From contig CALARR010000352.1 of NCBI GenBank assembly GCA_937889015.1, positions 1-64,000 of the forward strand: a DNA stretch of 64,000 bases. Reading direction: 5' to 3'. Under the pieces are notes generated by a model, which had not been told where the DNA came from, did no database searches, and saw nothing but the letters and a program-made list of their open reading frames with translations. The translations under genes and the position numbers were made by a program. This document shows positions 25,651-34,506 of the stretch, in pieces. Position 1 is the stretch's first letter; every line of letters starts with the position of its first letter. This DNA comes from an uncultured Planctomycetales bacterium (GTDB lineage Bacteria > Planctomycetota > Planctomycetia > Pirellulales > Thermoguttaceae).

Positions 25651-26360
25651 GTGCCCAGGCACTGACGATCGAATTGCTGTTGGAACGCCCGGCGCCGGCG
25701 GCGTCCGGGCTTTCGCGGCTGTTGGCAGCGGCCTGGCAGGGGATCGCCCTGATGAGCCTGGAAGGAATCGGGGCGGCGGGGGCGATGCCGGCCGAGGGCA
25801 CGGCGCGTGCGGCGGGCAGCGATGAGCAGGACGTTCGCGCGGCGGTGGGGGGCGACGGCGATGCGTATGCCCGGCTGGTGCAAAAGTACCAACAACCGAT
25901 CGCCAGCTACATGTGGCGGTTCACGCGTGATCGGGGGCGTTGGGAAGAGTTGGTGCACGATGTGTTTGTGGAGGCCTATTTCAGCTTGCGGACGTATCGC
26001 GGCCAGGCACCCTTGGTGCATTGGCTGCGGCGGATCGCCACGCGCGTGGGCTATCGTTTCTGGAAGGAACGAGCCCGGAACCGTGACCTGGGCCCCTTGC
26101 CGCTACACGACCAGGAGGCTGTGGCCCCCGAAGACGCGGGCCAGGCCGAGGCCCAGCACGCGGCGCAGGTCGTGCATGCCACGTTGCAGCGATTGGCGCC
26201 GCGCGATCGGCTGGTGCTCACGCTGTTGTACCTGGAAGGGAGCACGGTGGCCGGCATTGCGGAGTTGACAGGCTGGAGCCAGACGATGGTCAAGGTGCAA
26301 TTGCACCGAGCCCGAGCGCGGCTGAAACGCATCCTGGAATCCAGGGAGGACGTGTTGTGA
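25647..26360 (+). CDS. ECF-type RNA polymerase sigma factor
   Basis: About 237 aa. Sigma2: YARLVQKYQQPIASYMWRFTRDRGRWEELVHDVFVEAYFSLRTYRG. Sigma4: LAPRDRLVLTLLYLEGSTVAGIAELTGWSQTMVKVQLHRARARLK. The ATG at 25647 overlaps the previous stop (ATGA); this adds ~65 residues before sigma2, and internal ATGs at 25752 and 25785 are possible starts. It is coupled both ways, so it likely belongs to an envelope-stress regulon with the CpxP-like proteins. Confidence 0.9.
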   Translation: MSAQALTIELLLERPAPAASGLSRLLAAAWQGIALMSLEGIGAAGAMPAEGTARAAGSDEQDVRAAVGGDGDAYARLVQKYQQPIASYMWRFTRDRGRWEELVHDVFVEAYFSLRTYRGQAPLVHWLRRIATRVGYRFWKERARNRDLGPLPLHDQEAVAPEDAGQAEAQHAAQVVHATLQRLAPRDRLVLTLLYLEGSTVAGIAELTGWSQTMVKVQLHRARARLKRILESREDVL

Positions 26361-26620
26361 AATCGCTGGAGCAGTTTGAGAATCTGGCGCGCGCGGCGCG
26401 GGCCGAGCCGGTGCCGGCGATCGACGTGACGGCGCGGGTGATGAGCCGATTGCGGAGCGGCGTGCGGCCGCGGCGGTGGGAGGATCTGCCGCTGTGGGTC
26501 ATGGCGGGGATCTCGGCGTTGGCGGCGGCGGTGATGGTGTCGGTGGTGCTGGACGAGTGGCTGCCGATGCTCGACCCCTTGGCTGGCCTGTTTCAACCGT
26601 TGACTTTGGTGCTGCTATGA
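26357..26620 (+). CDS. Small membrane protein, candidate anti-sigma factor
   Basis: 87 aa, starting with GTG that overlaps the sigma-factor stop (GTGA). A charged cytosolic N-terminus (about 1-45) is followed by one or two hydrophobic segments (LWVMAGISALAAAVMVSVVL and the C-terminal tail). Position right behind an ECF sigma gene and single-pass topology fit an anti-sigma factor, but there is no ZAS zinc motif, so this is inference. Its stop overlaps the next ATG. Confidence 0.65.
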   Translation: MKSLEQFENLARAARAEPVPAIDVTARVMSRLRSGVRPRRWEDLPLWVMAGISALAAAVMVSVVLDEWLPMLDPLAGLFQPLTLVLL

Positions 26621-27078
26621 GCGCGATCGATCTTTCGGACACCACATCGCCCATCGTGCCCGCGCCGCCCCGGCGTCGGCGTTGGCTGACGGTGTTGCTG
26701 ATGCTGGTGATATTTTTGTCGGGGGGCGTGGTCGGGGTGGGCGGGACCTTGATCGCCGTGCGCAAGCTGGTGCTCTATGCTGTGCATCATCCGGAGCAGA
26801 TGGCCAGCCGGGTTTCAGCCCGGTTAGCGCGACGTCTGCACCTGGACGATCGTCAACAATCCCGGGTCGATGCCTTGCTGCGTGCCCGGCAGACGCGGAT
26901 CCAGGCGATTCGGGCCGAGGTTCAGCCGCGGATCATGGGGGAGTTGTCGGAGTTGGAGAAGGAGATCGCGGCCGTGCTCAACGAGCAACAGAAGGCTCAA
27001 TGGCACGCGGCCTGCGAGGAGCAGCGCCGGCTCTGGGTTCCGGCGTTGCCGCGGCTTGCGCCGGACGAGTCGCAGTGA
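26617..27078 (+). CDS. Membrane-anchored Spy/CpxP-like protein
   Basis: 153 aa. A short cytosolic N-terminus with RRRR, one transmembrane helix (about residues 23-48) and an outer helical domain with CpxP/heavy-metal-sensor character (RLHLDDRQQSRVDALLRARQ; EIAAVLNEQQKAQW). Starts with ATGA overlap. As last gene of the sigma operon, it may act with the 87-aa protein as the membrane sensing arm. Confidence 0.68.
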   Translation: MSAIDLSDTTSPIVPAPPRRRRWLTVLLMLVIFLSGGVVGVGGTLIAVRKLVLYAVHHPEQMASRVSARLARRLHLDDRQQSRVDALLRARQTRIQAIRAEVQPRIMGELSELEKEIAAVLNEQQKAQWHAACEEQRRLWVPALPRLAPDESQ

Positions 27079-27100
27079 GCGTCGGCTGGCAGGCATTCTT

Positions 27101-27132
27101 GGAGCCGGCTCCAAAACCTGTCGGTCCTTCGG
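27101..27132 (+). repeat. ~81-bp dispersed element (family 1), copy 4, 5' fragment only
   Basis: GGAGCCGGCTCCAAAACCTG matches the 5' end of the family; the rest is unrelated. A truncated copy after the CpxP-like operon. Confidence 0.6.
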
Positions 27133-27239
27133 TTTCCTCCTATTCGGCTTCCTCGTGTGGCGTTGCAGATGCGGAAATGCACCCACTTTGGCCGGATCAT
27201 TTGCGGGCGCACCTTGGCGCGGACTATACTACGGCCTGT

Positions 27240-27306
27240 GATCCGGCCCGTTGCCAGGTGAAACCGGCCTCCCGTGGGTCGGCCCGCTTTCGCCTGAGAC
27301 ACAAGA
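27240..27306. repeat. TA-flanked hairpin element, family 2, copy D (partial)
   Basis: Matches the middle and right end of family 2 (CCGTTGCC, AACCGGCCTCCCG, CGCCTGAGACACAA) but has lost the left end. It lies just upstream of the ribosome-binding site of the Gfo/Idh gene. Confidence 0.6.
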
Positions 27307-27326
27307 CCCCAGGAGCCACCGCTGCC

Positions 27327-28625
27327 ATGAGACATCCGCTGCACCGTCGCGACGCACTGAAGACCAGCCTCGCCTTGGGAGCGGGCATTCTGATGGGGAG
27401 CCGCAAGGCGTTGGGCGGCACGTCGCCCAACGAGAAGTTGAACGTGGCCTTCATCGGCGTAGGCGGTCAGGGAGCAGCCAATGTGCGAGGATTGTCCAAG
27501 CAAAACATGGTGGCCTTTGCCGACGTGGACGACCAGCGCGCGGCCAAGACTTATGGCCAGTATCCGGAGGTGAAGAAGTACCGCGACTATCGCAAGATGC
27601 TCGACGAGTTGCACGGCAAGCTCGACGCCGTGGCCATCAGCACGCCGGACCACATGCACTTCCATCCCACGTACATGGTCATGCAGTACGGGCTGCACGT
27701 GTACCTGGAAAAGCCGCTGGCCCACAACTTGTGGGAAATCCGCACCTTGACGGACCTGGCGCGGCAGAAGAAGCTGGCCACGCAACTTGGCGTACAGCGG
27801 CACACGATGGCCAACATGCACCGGGTGGTGGAATTGATCCAGAGCGGGGCAATCGGCGAGGTGCGCGAGGTCTATGCCTGGATGGGCGGCAGCCGGGGCA
27901 TGCCGGAGATCCCGCAGGACCAGCCGCCGGTGCCGGAGCATCTGGATTGGGACCTGTGGATCGGTCCGGCCAGATTCCGTCCGTATCATCCGTCGATCTG
28001 TCCTTACGGCTGGCGGTTCTGGTGGGACTATGGCACGGGCGAGATGGGCAATTTTGGCTGCCACATTCTGGACATTCCGTTCTGGGCCTTGGGGTTGAAG
28101 CATCCCACGAGGGTCGAGGCCGCGGGCCCGCCGGTCGATGCGCAACGGACGCCGAAGTCGATGCAGACGCGGTTCGAATTTCCGGCGCAAGGCGATCGGC
28201 CGCCGGTGACCCTGCACTGGGATCACGCGGCCAGTGGGCCGGAGATCCTGGCCAAGCACAATCTGCCGGCCAAGGGCAACAACAACCTGTTCATCGGCAG
28301 CAAGGGCATGCTGCTGTGCGGTTTTGGCAGCCGGCAACTGCTGCCCAAGGAGAAGTTTGCCGACGTGCCGCCGCCGGAACGGTCGATCCCCGATTCGCCG
28401 GGCTTCCATGAGGAGTTCGTGCAGGCGTGCAAGGGTGGCCCCGCGGCCACGTGCGCGTTTGATTACTCGGGCCCCTTGGCCGAGACGGTGATCCTGGGCA
28501 ACGTGGCGTATCGGGCGGGCGGGTTCAATTGGGACGCGAAGGCGTTGGCCACCGGCGGCAACCCGGCGGCTCAAAAGCTGATCCGCGAGGAGTATCGCCA
28601 AGGCTGGTCGGTGTCGACCGGGTGA
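27327..28625 (+). CDS. Tat-exported Gfo/Idh/MocA family oxidoreductase
   Basis: 432 aa. The N-terminal twin-arginine signal is HRRDALKTSLALGAGILM. The NAD(P)-binding Rossmann fold (VAFIGVGGQGAANVRG) is followed by the family EKP motif (VYLEKPLAHN) and a C-terminal sheet domain with GEMGNFGCHILDIPFW. Planctomycetes have many exported members thought to modify sugars with tightly bound cofactor. AGGAG at 27311 precedes ATG 27327. Its substrate is unknown. Confidence 0.88.
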   Translation: MRHPLHRRDALKTSLALGAGILMGSRKALGGTSPNEKLNVAFIGVGGQGAANVRGLSKQNMVAFADVDDQRAAKTYGQYPEVKKYRDYRKMLDELHGKLDAVAISTPDHMHFHPTYMVMQYGLHVYLEKPLAHNLWEIRTLTDLARQKKLATQLGVQRHTMANMHRVVELIQSGAIGEVREVYAWMGGSRGMPEIPQDQPPVPEHLDWDLWIGPARFRPYHPSICPYGWRFWWDYGTGEMGNFGCHILDIPFWALGLKHPTRVEAAGPPVDAQRTPKSMQTRFEFPAQGDRPPVTLHWDHAASGPEILAKHNLPAKGNNNLFIGSKGMLLCGFGSRQLLPKEKFADVPPPERSIPDSPGFHEEFVQACKGGPAATCAFDYSGPLAETVILGNVAYRAGGFNWDAKALATGGNPAAQKLIREEYRQGWSVSTG

Positions 28626-28844
28626 TGCCGACACGATCGATGATCGCAAACGCCGACGGCAAGCAGTTGTTGTTGAACTTCTTCAAGATCGCAGGAGCGA
28701 CCGGAAGCCTGAGTCGCTGAGCGTGGAGTCCGGGGGTGTCGAGGACACGCCAGGCGTTCTCGCGCCGTTGCCGATTTTTCTGTGTCAGCCACTCTCTGGG
28801 GCGGGGCTCTCTTCGACCGCTTTTCGGCCAGTTTCTGGTCGGAT

Positions 28845-28886
28845 TTGATCCAGATCAAGGGGTGGCGGCGGGCGAAGGGCTAGAAT
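28845..28886 (+). promoter_or_regulatory. FNR/DNR-type box and -10 element of hcp
   Basis: TTGATCCAGATCAA at 28845-28858 is a perfect TTGAT-N4-ATCAA palindrome. TAGAAT at 28881-28886 can serve as a -10; the predicted start near 28893 puts the box centre at -41.5, the class II activator position. This predicts anaerobic or nitric-oxide-responsive control by a CRP/FNR-family regulator (established for hcp in other bacteria; inferred here). Confidence 0.72.
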
Positions 28887-28965
28887 TTGGACAATGATGT
28901 GAACGCGATCTCCCCCTGGTGGAGAAGACTTCACCTGTTTTTCCTATTCTGACGAGGGCCATGAC

Positions 28966-30255
28966 ATGTTTTGCAATCAGTGTGAGCAAACGGTGGGTTG
29001 TGTGGGCTGCCAGACAAGTCCGGGCGTGTGCGGCAAAGATGCCGACATGCAATCGCTGCAGGAGACGCTGCTGTACGGCTTGAAAGGGATGGCCGCCTAC
29101 GCCAACCACGCTCGGCGTCTGGGCAAGACGGATGAAGCGGTGAGCGCCTTCATCGAGGAGGCCCTGTTTGCCACGATGACCAACGTGAACTTCGACCTGG
29201 GCTCGCTGTTGGAGTTGGTGCTGGAGTGCGGCCGGCAGAACCTGCGCGTGATGGAACTGTTGGACCAGGGGCATGTGGAGAAGTTCGGCGAGCCTTCGCC
29301 CACGACGATCCGCGAGGGCACGCAGGCCGGGCCCGGGATTCTGATTACGGGCCACGATCTGCTGGACTTGGACATCCTGCTGCGGCAGTGCGAGGGGACC
29401 AATGTGAAGGTCTATACGCACGGCGAGATGCTGCCGGCGCACATGTATCCCAAGCTGCGCGAGCATCCCAATCTGGCCGGTCATTACGGCGGGGCCTGGC
29501 AGAAGCAGCGGCGCGAGTTCAGCGAGTTTTCCGGGCCGGTGCTGGCCACCACCAACTGCGTGGTGATTCCCAAGAATGGATACGGATCGCGGATGTTCAC
29601 GACGCGCGTGACCGCGGTGCCGGGCGGCAAGCGGATCGGCAACGACGATTTCAGCGAGGTGATTGCCGCGGCCAAGAGTTGCGCGCCGCTGGCGGAGCAG
29701 GAGACCGGACGCTCGGTGATCGGTTTCCATCACAACGTGATCCTGAACCTGGCCGGGACGATCGTGCAGGCGGTGAAGGAAGGGAAGATCCGTCGCTTCT
29801 TCGTGATCGGCGGTTGCGACGGGGCGGAAGTGGGGCGGAACTACTTCAGCGAGTACGCCCAGGCCACGCCGGCGGACACGTTCATCCTGACCTTGGGCTG
29901 CGGCAAGTTCCGCATTCGGGACTACGACTACGGCACGCTGTTGGGCATTCCCCGCTTGCTGGACATGGGCCAGTGCAACAATGCCTACGGGGCGATCAAG
30001 GTGGCCGTGGGCCTAGCCGAGGCCTTTGGCTGCACGGTGAATGACCTGCCGCTGACGCTGGTCGTGTCGTGGTTCGAGCAGAAGGCGGTGGCCGTGCTGC
30101 TGACCCTGCTGGCCCTGGGGGTGAAGGGCATTACGATCGGTCCCAAGCCACCGGCGTTCATCTCGCCGAACGTGTTTAAGATCCTGCAGGACAAGTACGA
30201 TCTGCGGCTGACCGGTCCCAGCGCCCAGGCGGACCTGGCCGCCGTGCTGAGCTGA
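28966..30255 (+). CDS. hcp: Hybrid-cluster protein (hydroxylamine/NO reductase), short class
   Basis: 429 aa, against ~550 for full-length Hcp. The N-terminal cluster cysteines are C3, C6, C15 and C22 (MFCNQCEQTVGCVGCQ). The hybrid-cluster ligands are all visible: ITGHDLL, HGEMLPAH, TTNCVVIP, GGCDGAE, LGCGKF, MGQCNNAYG and SWFEQKA. The missing ~120 residues map to the N-terminal helical region, matching the shorter (class III) Hcps. Likely role: reduction of NO or hydroxylamine under low oxygen. The upstream FNR-type box agrees with this. Confidence 0.92.
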   Translation: MFCNQCEQTVGCVGCQTSPGVCGKDADMQSLQETLLYGLKGMAAYANHARRLGKTDEAVSAFIEEALFATMTNVNFDLGSLLELVLECGRQNLRVMELLDQGHVEKFGEPSPTTIREGTQAGPGILITGHDLLDLDILLRQCEGTNVKVYTHGEMLPAHMYPKLREHPNLAGHYGGAWQKQRREFSEFSGPVLATTNCVVIPKNGYGSRMFTTRVTAVPGGKRIGNDDFSEVIAAAKSCAPLAEQETGRSVIGFHHNVILNLAGTIVQAVKEGKIRRFFVIGGCDGAEVGRNYFSEYAQATPADTFILTLGCGKFRIRDYDYGTLLGIPRLLDMGQCNNAYGAIKVAVGLAEAFGCTVNDLPLTLVVSWFEQKAVAVLLTLLALGVKGITIGPKPPAFISPNVFKILQDKYDLRLTGPSAQADLAAVLS

Positions 30256-30294
30256 GTGGCGGCCGGGGCGTTTCCAACCTGAGACGTCCTGCCG

Positions 30295-31617
30295 CTATTT
30301 CAGGATCAGCGTCCACGCGTTCTGCTTTTCGTCGCGACCGAGGTGCACTGCCTGACCGGCCTTCCGGTCAGGCAGTGCGATTTGATAGTCGCCGAGGAAG
30401 CCGCGAAAGCGCGCGAGGCCGTCGGGGCCCGTCTGCAACTCGGTCTTGGTCCACCAGCGGCCCTTGATGAGCTTGGCCAGTTCCTCGTAGGCCGGTTTGG
30501 GAGTCATGTCGGCGCGGAGCAGGCCGGCCGGCGCCCCTTTCCAGGCCCCGTGATCGCTGAAGTCCCACCAGGTCAGAGCTTCGACCGCTGGATGGGAGAA
30601 CAACAGGGTGTAGAGGCGGACCACCTCCCGCACCTGATAGGCTTCGCCTTCGGGAGTCGATGGCCAGGGCGTGCCGCGCGGCGGTTCGTCCCAGCGGCGC
30701 TGGCCGGAGAGGATGGTCGTCTCGGTGAAGTGCAGGGGGACCTGGAAGCGGGCGAAACGCTGGCAGACCTCCCAGGTCTTATCGCTCGACCAGGCCCCGC
30801 CGTGCATGTGGCTCTGGATGCCGATGACGTCGTACAGCCGGCGTCCCTGCTCGTCGACCAGTTGCTCGATCACCTTCTCGTAGGGCGGGTCCACGCGGTA
30901 GTCGTTGATCAGGAGCGTGGCGGCAGGATTGGCTTGCCGGGCCCGGCGGAAGCACTCGCGCGTGAACTCCATCTGGCCCACGTGCTGCCACATGCCGGTC
31001 AGTTTGGGGGCGCGCTGGAAGAACTCCTTGCGGTCGAAATGGGTCGCCTCGTTGACCACGTCCCAGCGGTCGATGAGGCCGGCGAACCGCCGCACGCAGT
31101 CGTCGATCCGCGTCCGTTGCAGGCGATAGACCTCCAGTGGATCCTCGGGCAGCCAACCGGGTTCGGCGAAGTTCCAGGCCAGCGGATGCCCCTTGGTCAG
31201 GATGCCCTGGGCGCGGCACCAGTGCGCCACTTCCTCGGTCGGCTCGTGGCGCGGTTCGCCGCGCCGCGACTCGTACATGGGCCAATAGAAGGGGACGGTG
31301 GCGTAATTGAGCAGCTCGGCGAAGCGCCGGCGGTACTCTTCCTGCAGGCGCAGGTCAGAGGGCTCGCGCCACTTGAAGATATTGCAGCCGAACAGAAAGG
31401 CGTGCCGCGTCTGGCGGACCTGCACGGTCGCGTTGGCCACCGGCTGGCCCGACGCGTCCACGACGCGGACTGTGGCGTCGGCTTTGCGGTGTTTGTCGAT
31501 CCGCTGATCGGCGTCGGCCAGCGGGTCCGCGGCCCGGGCGAAAGTGGGCACAAGCAGCGTGCCCAACAGCACGACGATGCGGACACATGTGGATCGTCTC
31601 ACGCGGTGGTTCTCCAA
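30295..31617 (-). CDS. Secreted GH10 endo-xylanase-like glycoside hydrolase
   Basis: 440 aa, signal peptide to about residue 30. A small N-terminal beta part (ATVRVVDASGQPVANATVQV) precedes the GH10 TIM barrel. The acid/base Glu190 is in WDVVNEATH and the nucleophile Glu299 in LHFTETTI; other GH10 hallmarks are KGHPLAWN and TWWDFSDHGAW. Likely cuts xylan-type beta-1,4 glycans outside the cytoplasm. A perfect 15-bp inverted repeat lies inside the 3' coding part (30345-30378). Confidence 0.88.
   Translation of the reverse strand: MENHRVRRSTCVRIVVLLGTLLVPTFARAADPLADADQRIDKHRKADATVRVVDASGQPVANATVQVRQTRHAFLFGCNIFKWREPSDLRLQEEYRRRFAELLNYATVPFYWPMYESRRGEPRHEPTEEVAHWCRAQGILTKGHPLAWNFAEPGWLPEDPLEVYRLQRTRIDDCVRRFAGLIDRWDVVNEATHFDRKEFFQRAPKLTGMWQHVGQMEFTRECFRRARQANPAATLLINDYRVDPPYEKVIEQLVDEQGRRLYDVIGIQSHMHGGAWSSDKTWEVCQRFARFQVPLHFTETTILSGQRRWDEPPRGTPWPSTPEGEAYQVREVVRLYTLLFSHPAVEALTWWDFSDHGAWKGAPAGLLRADMTPKPAYEELAKLIKGRWWTKTELQTGPDGLARFRGFLGDYQIALPDRKAGQAVHLGRDEKQNAWTLILK
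30345..30378. repeat. Perfect 15-bp stem-loop inside the GH10 coding sequence
   Basis: GCACTGCCTGACCGG (30345-30359), loop CCTT, then CCGGTCAGGCAGTGC (30364-30378), a perfect inverted repeat. It encodes part of the C-terminal tail (QIALPDRKAGQAVHLG). Confidence 0.85.
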
Positions 31618-31701
31618 GAAGAGGCCTACCGGCCCGGCTTTCTCACCAACTGCCGGTGGGTGACATTGGCATCAGAGGATTCCGTCATGCTGAAGCACAA
31701 C

Positions 31702-32823
31702 CTACGGTTGCGGCCAGTCGCGCCACACGTCGCGGGCCGCGCGGCGGAGGGTCTGGGGCGTCCAGGCGGTGGTGTCGGGCAGCGGCGCGGCGCCGCGGTG
31801 GCAGCCGACCAGGAAGACCCACTCGCGGACTTCATTCGGGGCCAGGCGCACGAGGTATTCGGCCTTGCCCGGCGGGTAGAGCGATTGGTCTGAATCGCCC
31901 CCCACGTCGACGTAGCGATCGGCTGCGGCGTTGAGTTGGCCGGCGATGACTTTGGTCAGGTCGGGCGCATCGCCGGCGGGGAAGATCCAGATGGCGTTGA
32001 GGATTGGATTGCGGTCGCGGGCGTCTGTGGCGGTGCGCACGGAGAGTTCCAGCCGGCCGTCGCCGTTGGCGTCGCGTGCGGCGAAGAGCAGGGCCCCGGG
32101 GCGATGCCGGCCCCATTGGCCCACCGGATCGACGGTTTGTTCTGCGGCGCCTTCCACGCGGCAGGCCAGGGGTCGCTGGCCCGCTTCGGTCCAGTGGCTT
32201 TCGCAGAAGCCCAACACCACGTTGGCCGCGGACTTGGGTTTGACCGAGAAGCGATAGACGATGGGCACGCCGCCCATGCCGGCGCGGATGTTGCGGAAGG
32301 CCGGGTCGCAGGGGCCATCGGGTTTGGCCCAGCCTTTCTGGGCGTTGGAGTCATCGCACGAGCCCCAGTCGCGCGCGGATTGTTCGGAGGCGACTTCCTC
32401 AGGCAGCGCGAGCACGACGCGGCCGCCGACGCGCACGGTGCGCGAGCCGACCTTGGCGGCCGGAGGCAAGGCGAGGGCCAGGGTCATTTCGGCCGGGGCG
32501 CCGCGCGCTTCCTCCAGGCGGACGCAGAGCACGTCCACGCCGGCGGGATGGATCGGCGCGCGGAAGGCGGTGCAACTCAGGCGGACGGCCCCACGATCGG
32601 CAGTGACCTGCGCGGCGGGCACCAGGTCGTCGAGTTGGATCGCCGCTACCTGGAACGGGGCCTCGTTCAATCCGTCGCCACGGAGTTGCACGCCCACGGG
32701 GCCCCAGTCTTCGACCAGGCGCCCCTCGGCATCCATCTTCGAGGCGGGGAAGCCGGGCGAGGCGAACTCGACCGGTCCGGCCGCAAGGCTCACCCAGGCC
32801 AGCAGTGTGCAGAGGGCACTCAT
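31702..32823 (-). CDS. Secreted protein of unknown function
   Basis: 373 aa with a probable signal peptide (about residues 1-16). It is beta-rich with an EF-hand-like loop DANGDGRLEL. I do not recognise a family. Its ATG overlaps the stop of the upstream Tat-exported isomerase-like gene (ATGA), so the two are translationally coupled and probably work on the same substrate. Likely located outside the cytoplasm. Confidence 0.65.
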   Translation of the reverse strand: MSALCTLLAWVSLAAGPVEFASPGFPASKMDAEGRLVEDWGPVGVQLRGDGLNEAPFQVAAIQLDDLVPAAQVTADRGAVRLSCTAFRAPIHPAGVDVLCVRLEEARGAPAEMTLALALPPAAKVGSRTVRVGGRVVLALPEEVASEQSARDWGSCDDSNAQKGWAKPDGPCDPAFRNIRAGMGGVPIVYRFSVKPKSAANVVLGFCESHWTEAGQRPLACRVEGAAEQTVDPVGQWGRHRPGALLFAARDANGDGRLELSVRTATDARDRNPILNAIWIFPAGDAPDLTKVIAGQLNAAADRYVDVGGDSDQSLYPPGKAEYLVRLAPNEVREWVFLVGCHRGAAPLPDTTAWTPQTLRRAARDVWRDWPQP

Positions 32824-34319
32824 GACACGCCTCCTTCGGCAAAGGTCGACGTTCGCGGGGAGTGGACGTGCTTGATCCCGTACAGCTCACAGAAGCCTTC
32901 CAGCTCGCGGCGATGGTTGCCCAGCACGACGACCTGGTGGAAGCCTTTGACGTCGCGGCAGTCCTCGATGTTGTCCATCTGGACTTCGACCGAAGTCCGG
33001 CAACCGCCGGCCGGCGGAGTGTCGACATTGCTCACCACGCGGCCCGTGTCGATAATCATCTCGTTGGGGCTGGTGAAGCGCACGAAGGTGACCGGCTGGC
33101 CTTCGGGCCAGAGGATCTGCATCGACACGCCGAGGGCCGACTCGGAATGATTGCGGAGGATGAACGGCGCCGGCGGCTTGTCGAAGCCTTCCAGGCGCGT
33201 GCCGGCGGTGCAGTGTGCGGCGATGAGGAGATTCTTGGCTGTTTCCGGCACCGGATCGTTCATGTAGCCGGGCCGGCCCAGCAGGTAGCTGGTCATCATC
33301 AGCGAGATGGCCCCGAACAGGTCGGCCTCGCAACCGGCGGTGACGCCCTGGTCCTGGAGCAAGGTCCAGGCGCCGCAGGGCGGGGTGGGCACGAGCTTGG
33401 CGCTGACCATGCCCAGGCAATCCATGGAGAGGGCATTGGCCTTCTCGGCGACCATCAGGCGTTTGGCGGTGGCGTAGGCGCGTACACAGTTGACCGTGTC
33501 TTGTTCGTTGGGTTCGACGATCTTCTGGGCCTGGCGGCGCATGTCGTTGGCCAGGTCGTTGACTTCTTCGGTAGCCGGCTGCTTGTCGAACTCCAGGTTA
33601 AACGTGTCGCGGGGGATCGCGCGGATCTTGACCCCCAGTCGTTCCAGCACGGTCTCGTGGCGTTTGTCGCTGCGGATGTGCAAGACGCGGGTTTCCTCGA
33701 ACATACGCTTGGCGCGGATCATGCGCAGGGCGGCCTCGACGGCCGACCACTGCAGCGACGAGACGACGTGCACGCCCGGCAGACGCGAGGCGCGTCCCAC
33801 GTGCTGGGTGAAGGCCGTGCCGACCGGTGCGAAGACGATCAGCGGAAGCTGGGTTTCCTTGACGACGCGCTCGATCCACTTCCAGGTGTGGATCTCTTGC
33901 AAGATGATCAACAGGGCGTGCGGCTGTTGGGTCTTGACCTTGGCCAGCCAGGCGTCCAAGGTAGCCGGGTCGTTGACCGGAGTGGATTCGAGGGCCGCCT
34001 GGATGCCGAGGCGCGTGGCCGACTGCTCCAACTGGGCCCGGTATTGTTTCTCGTTTCCGTCCACGTCGTAGGTCGTGCCGGGCCAGCCGAGCCAGTAGGG
34101 GCGGGGCAGTTCGAAGAAGGTGGCGGCCACGCGCACATCGGGGCGCGGGCGCAGGCCGTTGGGGTCGACGTAGTCGGCGGGTGTGAGCAACGGTTCTTCG
34201 GCGGCCAGGGTTTCGAGGCCCGAGCCAGCGGCGGCCGCTCCCAGGGCCGACAGGGACAGGAACTGAAGGCACTGGCGGCGACTCAGACAGCAACCGTGGC
34301 AATGCGAATGCGCAGACAT
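32820..34319 (-). CDS. Tat-exported L-fucose isomerase-like protein
   Basis: 499 aa from ATG 34319, preceded by AGGAGAGG. The twin-arginine leader is LSRRQCLQFLSLSALGAAAAG. The body resembles L-fucose/L-arabinose isomerase folds: an N-terminal Rossmann-like part (LLIILQEIHTWKWIERVV), then SMDCLGMVSAKLVPTPPCGAW and FILRNHSESALGVSMQILWPEG in the C-terminal domain. Export of this fold is unusual, because classical isomerases are cytosolic. It may be a repurposed, non-catalytic family or act on extracellular sugar. Coupled to the downstream secreted gene. Confidence 0.75.
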   Translation of the reverse strand: MSAHSHCHGCCLSRRQCLQFLSLSALGAAAAGSGLETLAAEEPLLTPADYVDPNGLRPRPDVRVAATFFELPRPYWLGWPGTTYDVDGNEKQYRAQLEQSATRLGIQAALESTPVNDPATLDAWLAKVKTQQPHALLIILQEIHTWKWIERVVKETQLPLIVFAPVGTAFTQHVGRASRLPGVHVVSSLQWSAVEAALRMIRAKRMFEETRVLHIRSDKRHETVLERLGVKIRAIPRDTFNLEFDKQPATEEVNDLANDMRRQAQKIVEPNEQDTVNCVRAYATAKRLMVAEKANALSMDCLGMVSAKLVPTPPCGAWTLLQDQGVTAGCEADLFGAISLMMTSYLLGRPGYMNDPVPETAKNLLIAAHCTAGTRLEGFDKPPAPFILRNHSESALGVSMQILWPEGQPVTFVRFTSPNEMIIDTGRVVSNVDTPPAGGCRTSVEVQMDNIEDCRDVKGFHQVVVLGNHRRELEGFCELYGIKHVHSPRTSTFAEGGVS

Positions 34320-34506
34320 GGGCCTCTCCTGGGGAAGGAATTCCACCGGCTGGACGGAAGAAGCGTATGCGGCAATGGGGACAGAAGGTCCGTGCGCGTC
34401 ATGGTACTCAGGCGCAGCGGCCGTTGGAAGGAATCACCGCAAGATTTCGGCGTTCCCGCCGGATAGTGACCCGCAACCCCGGTTCCCGCCTCCTACCTTG
34501 GCGGGC

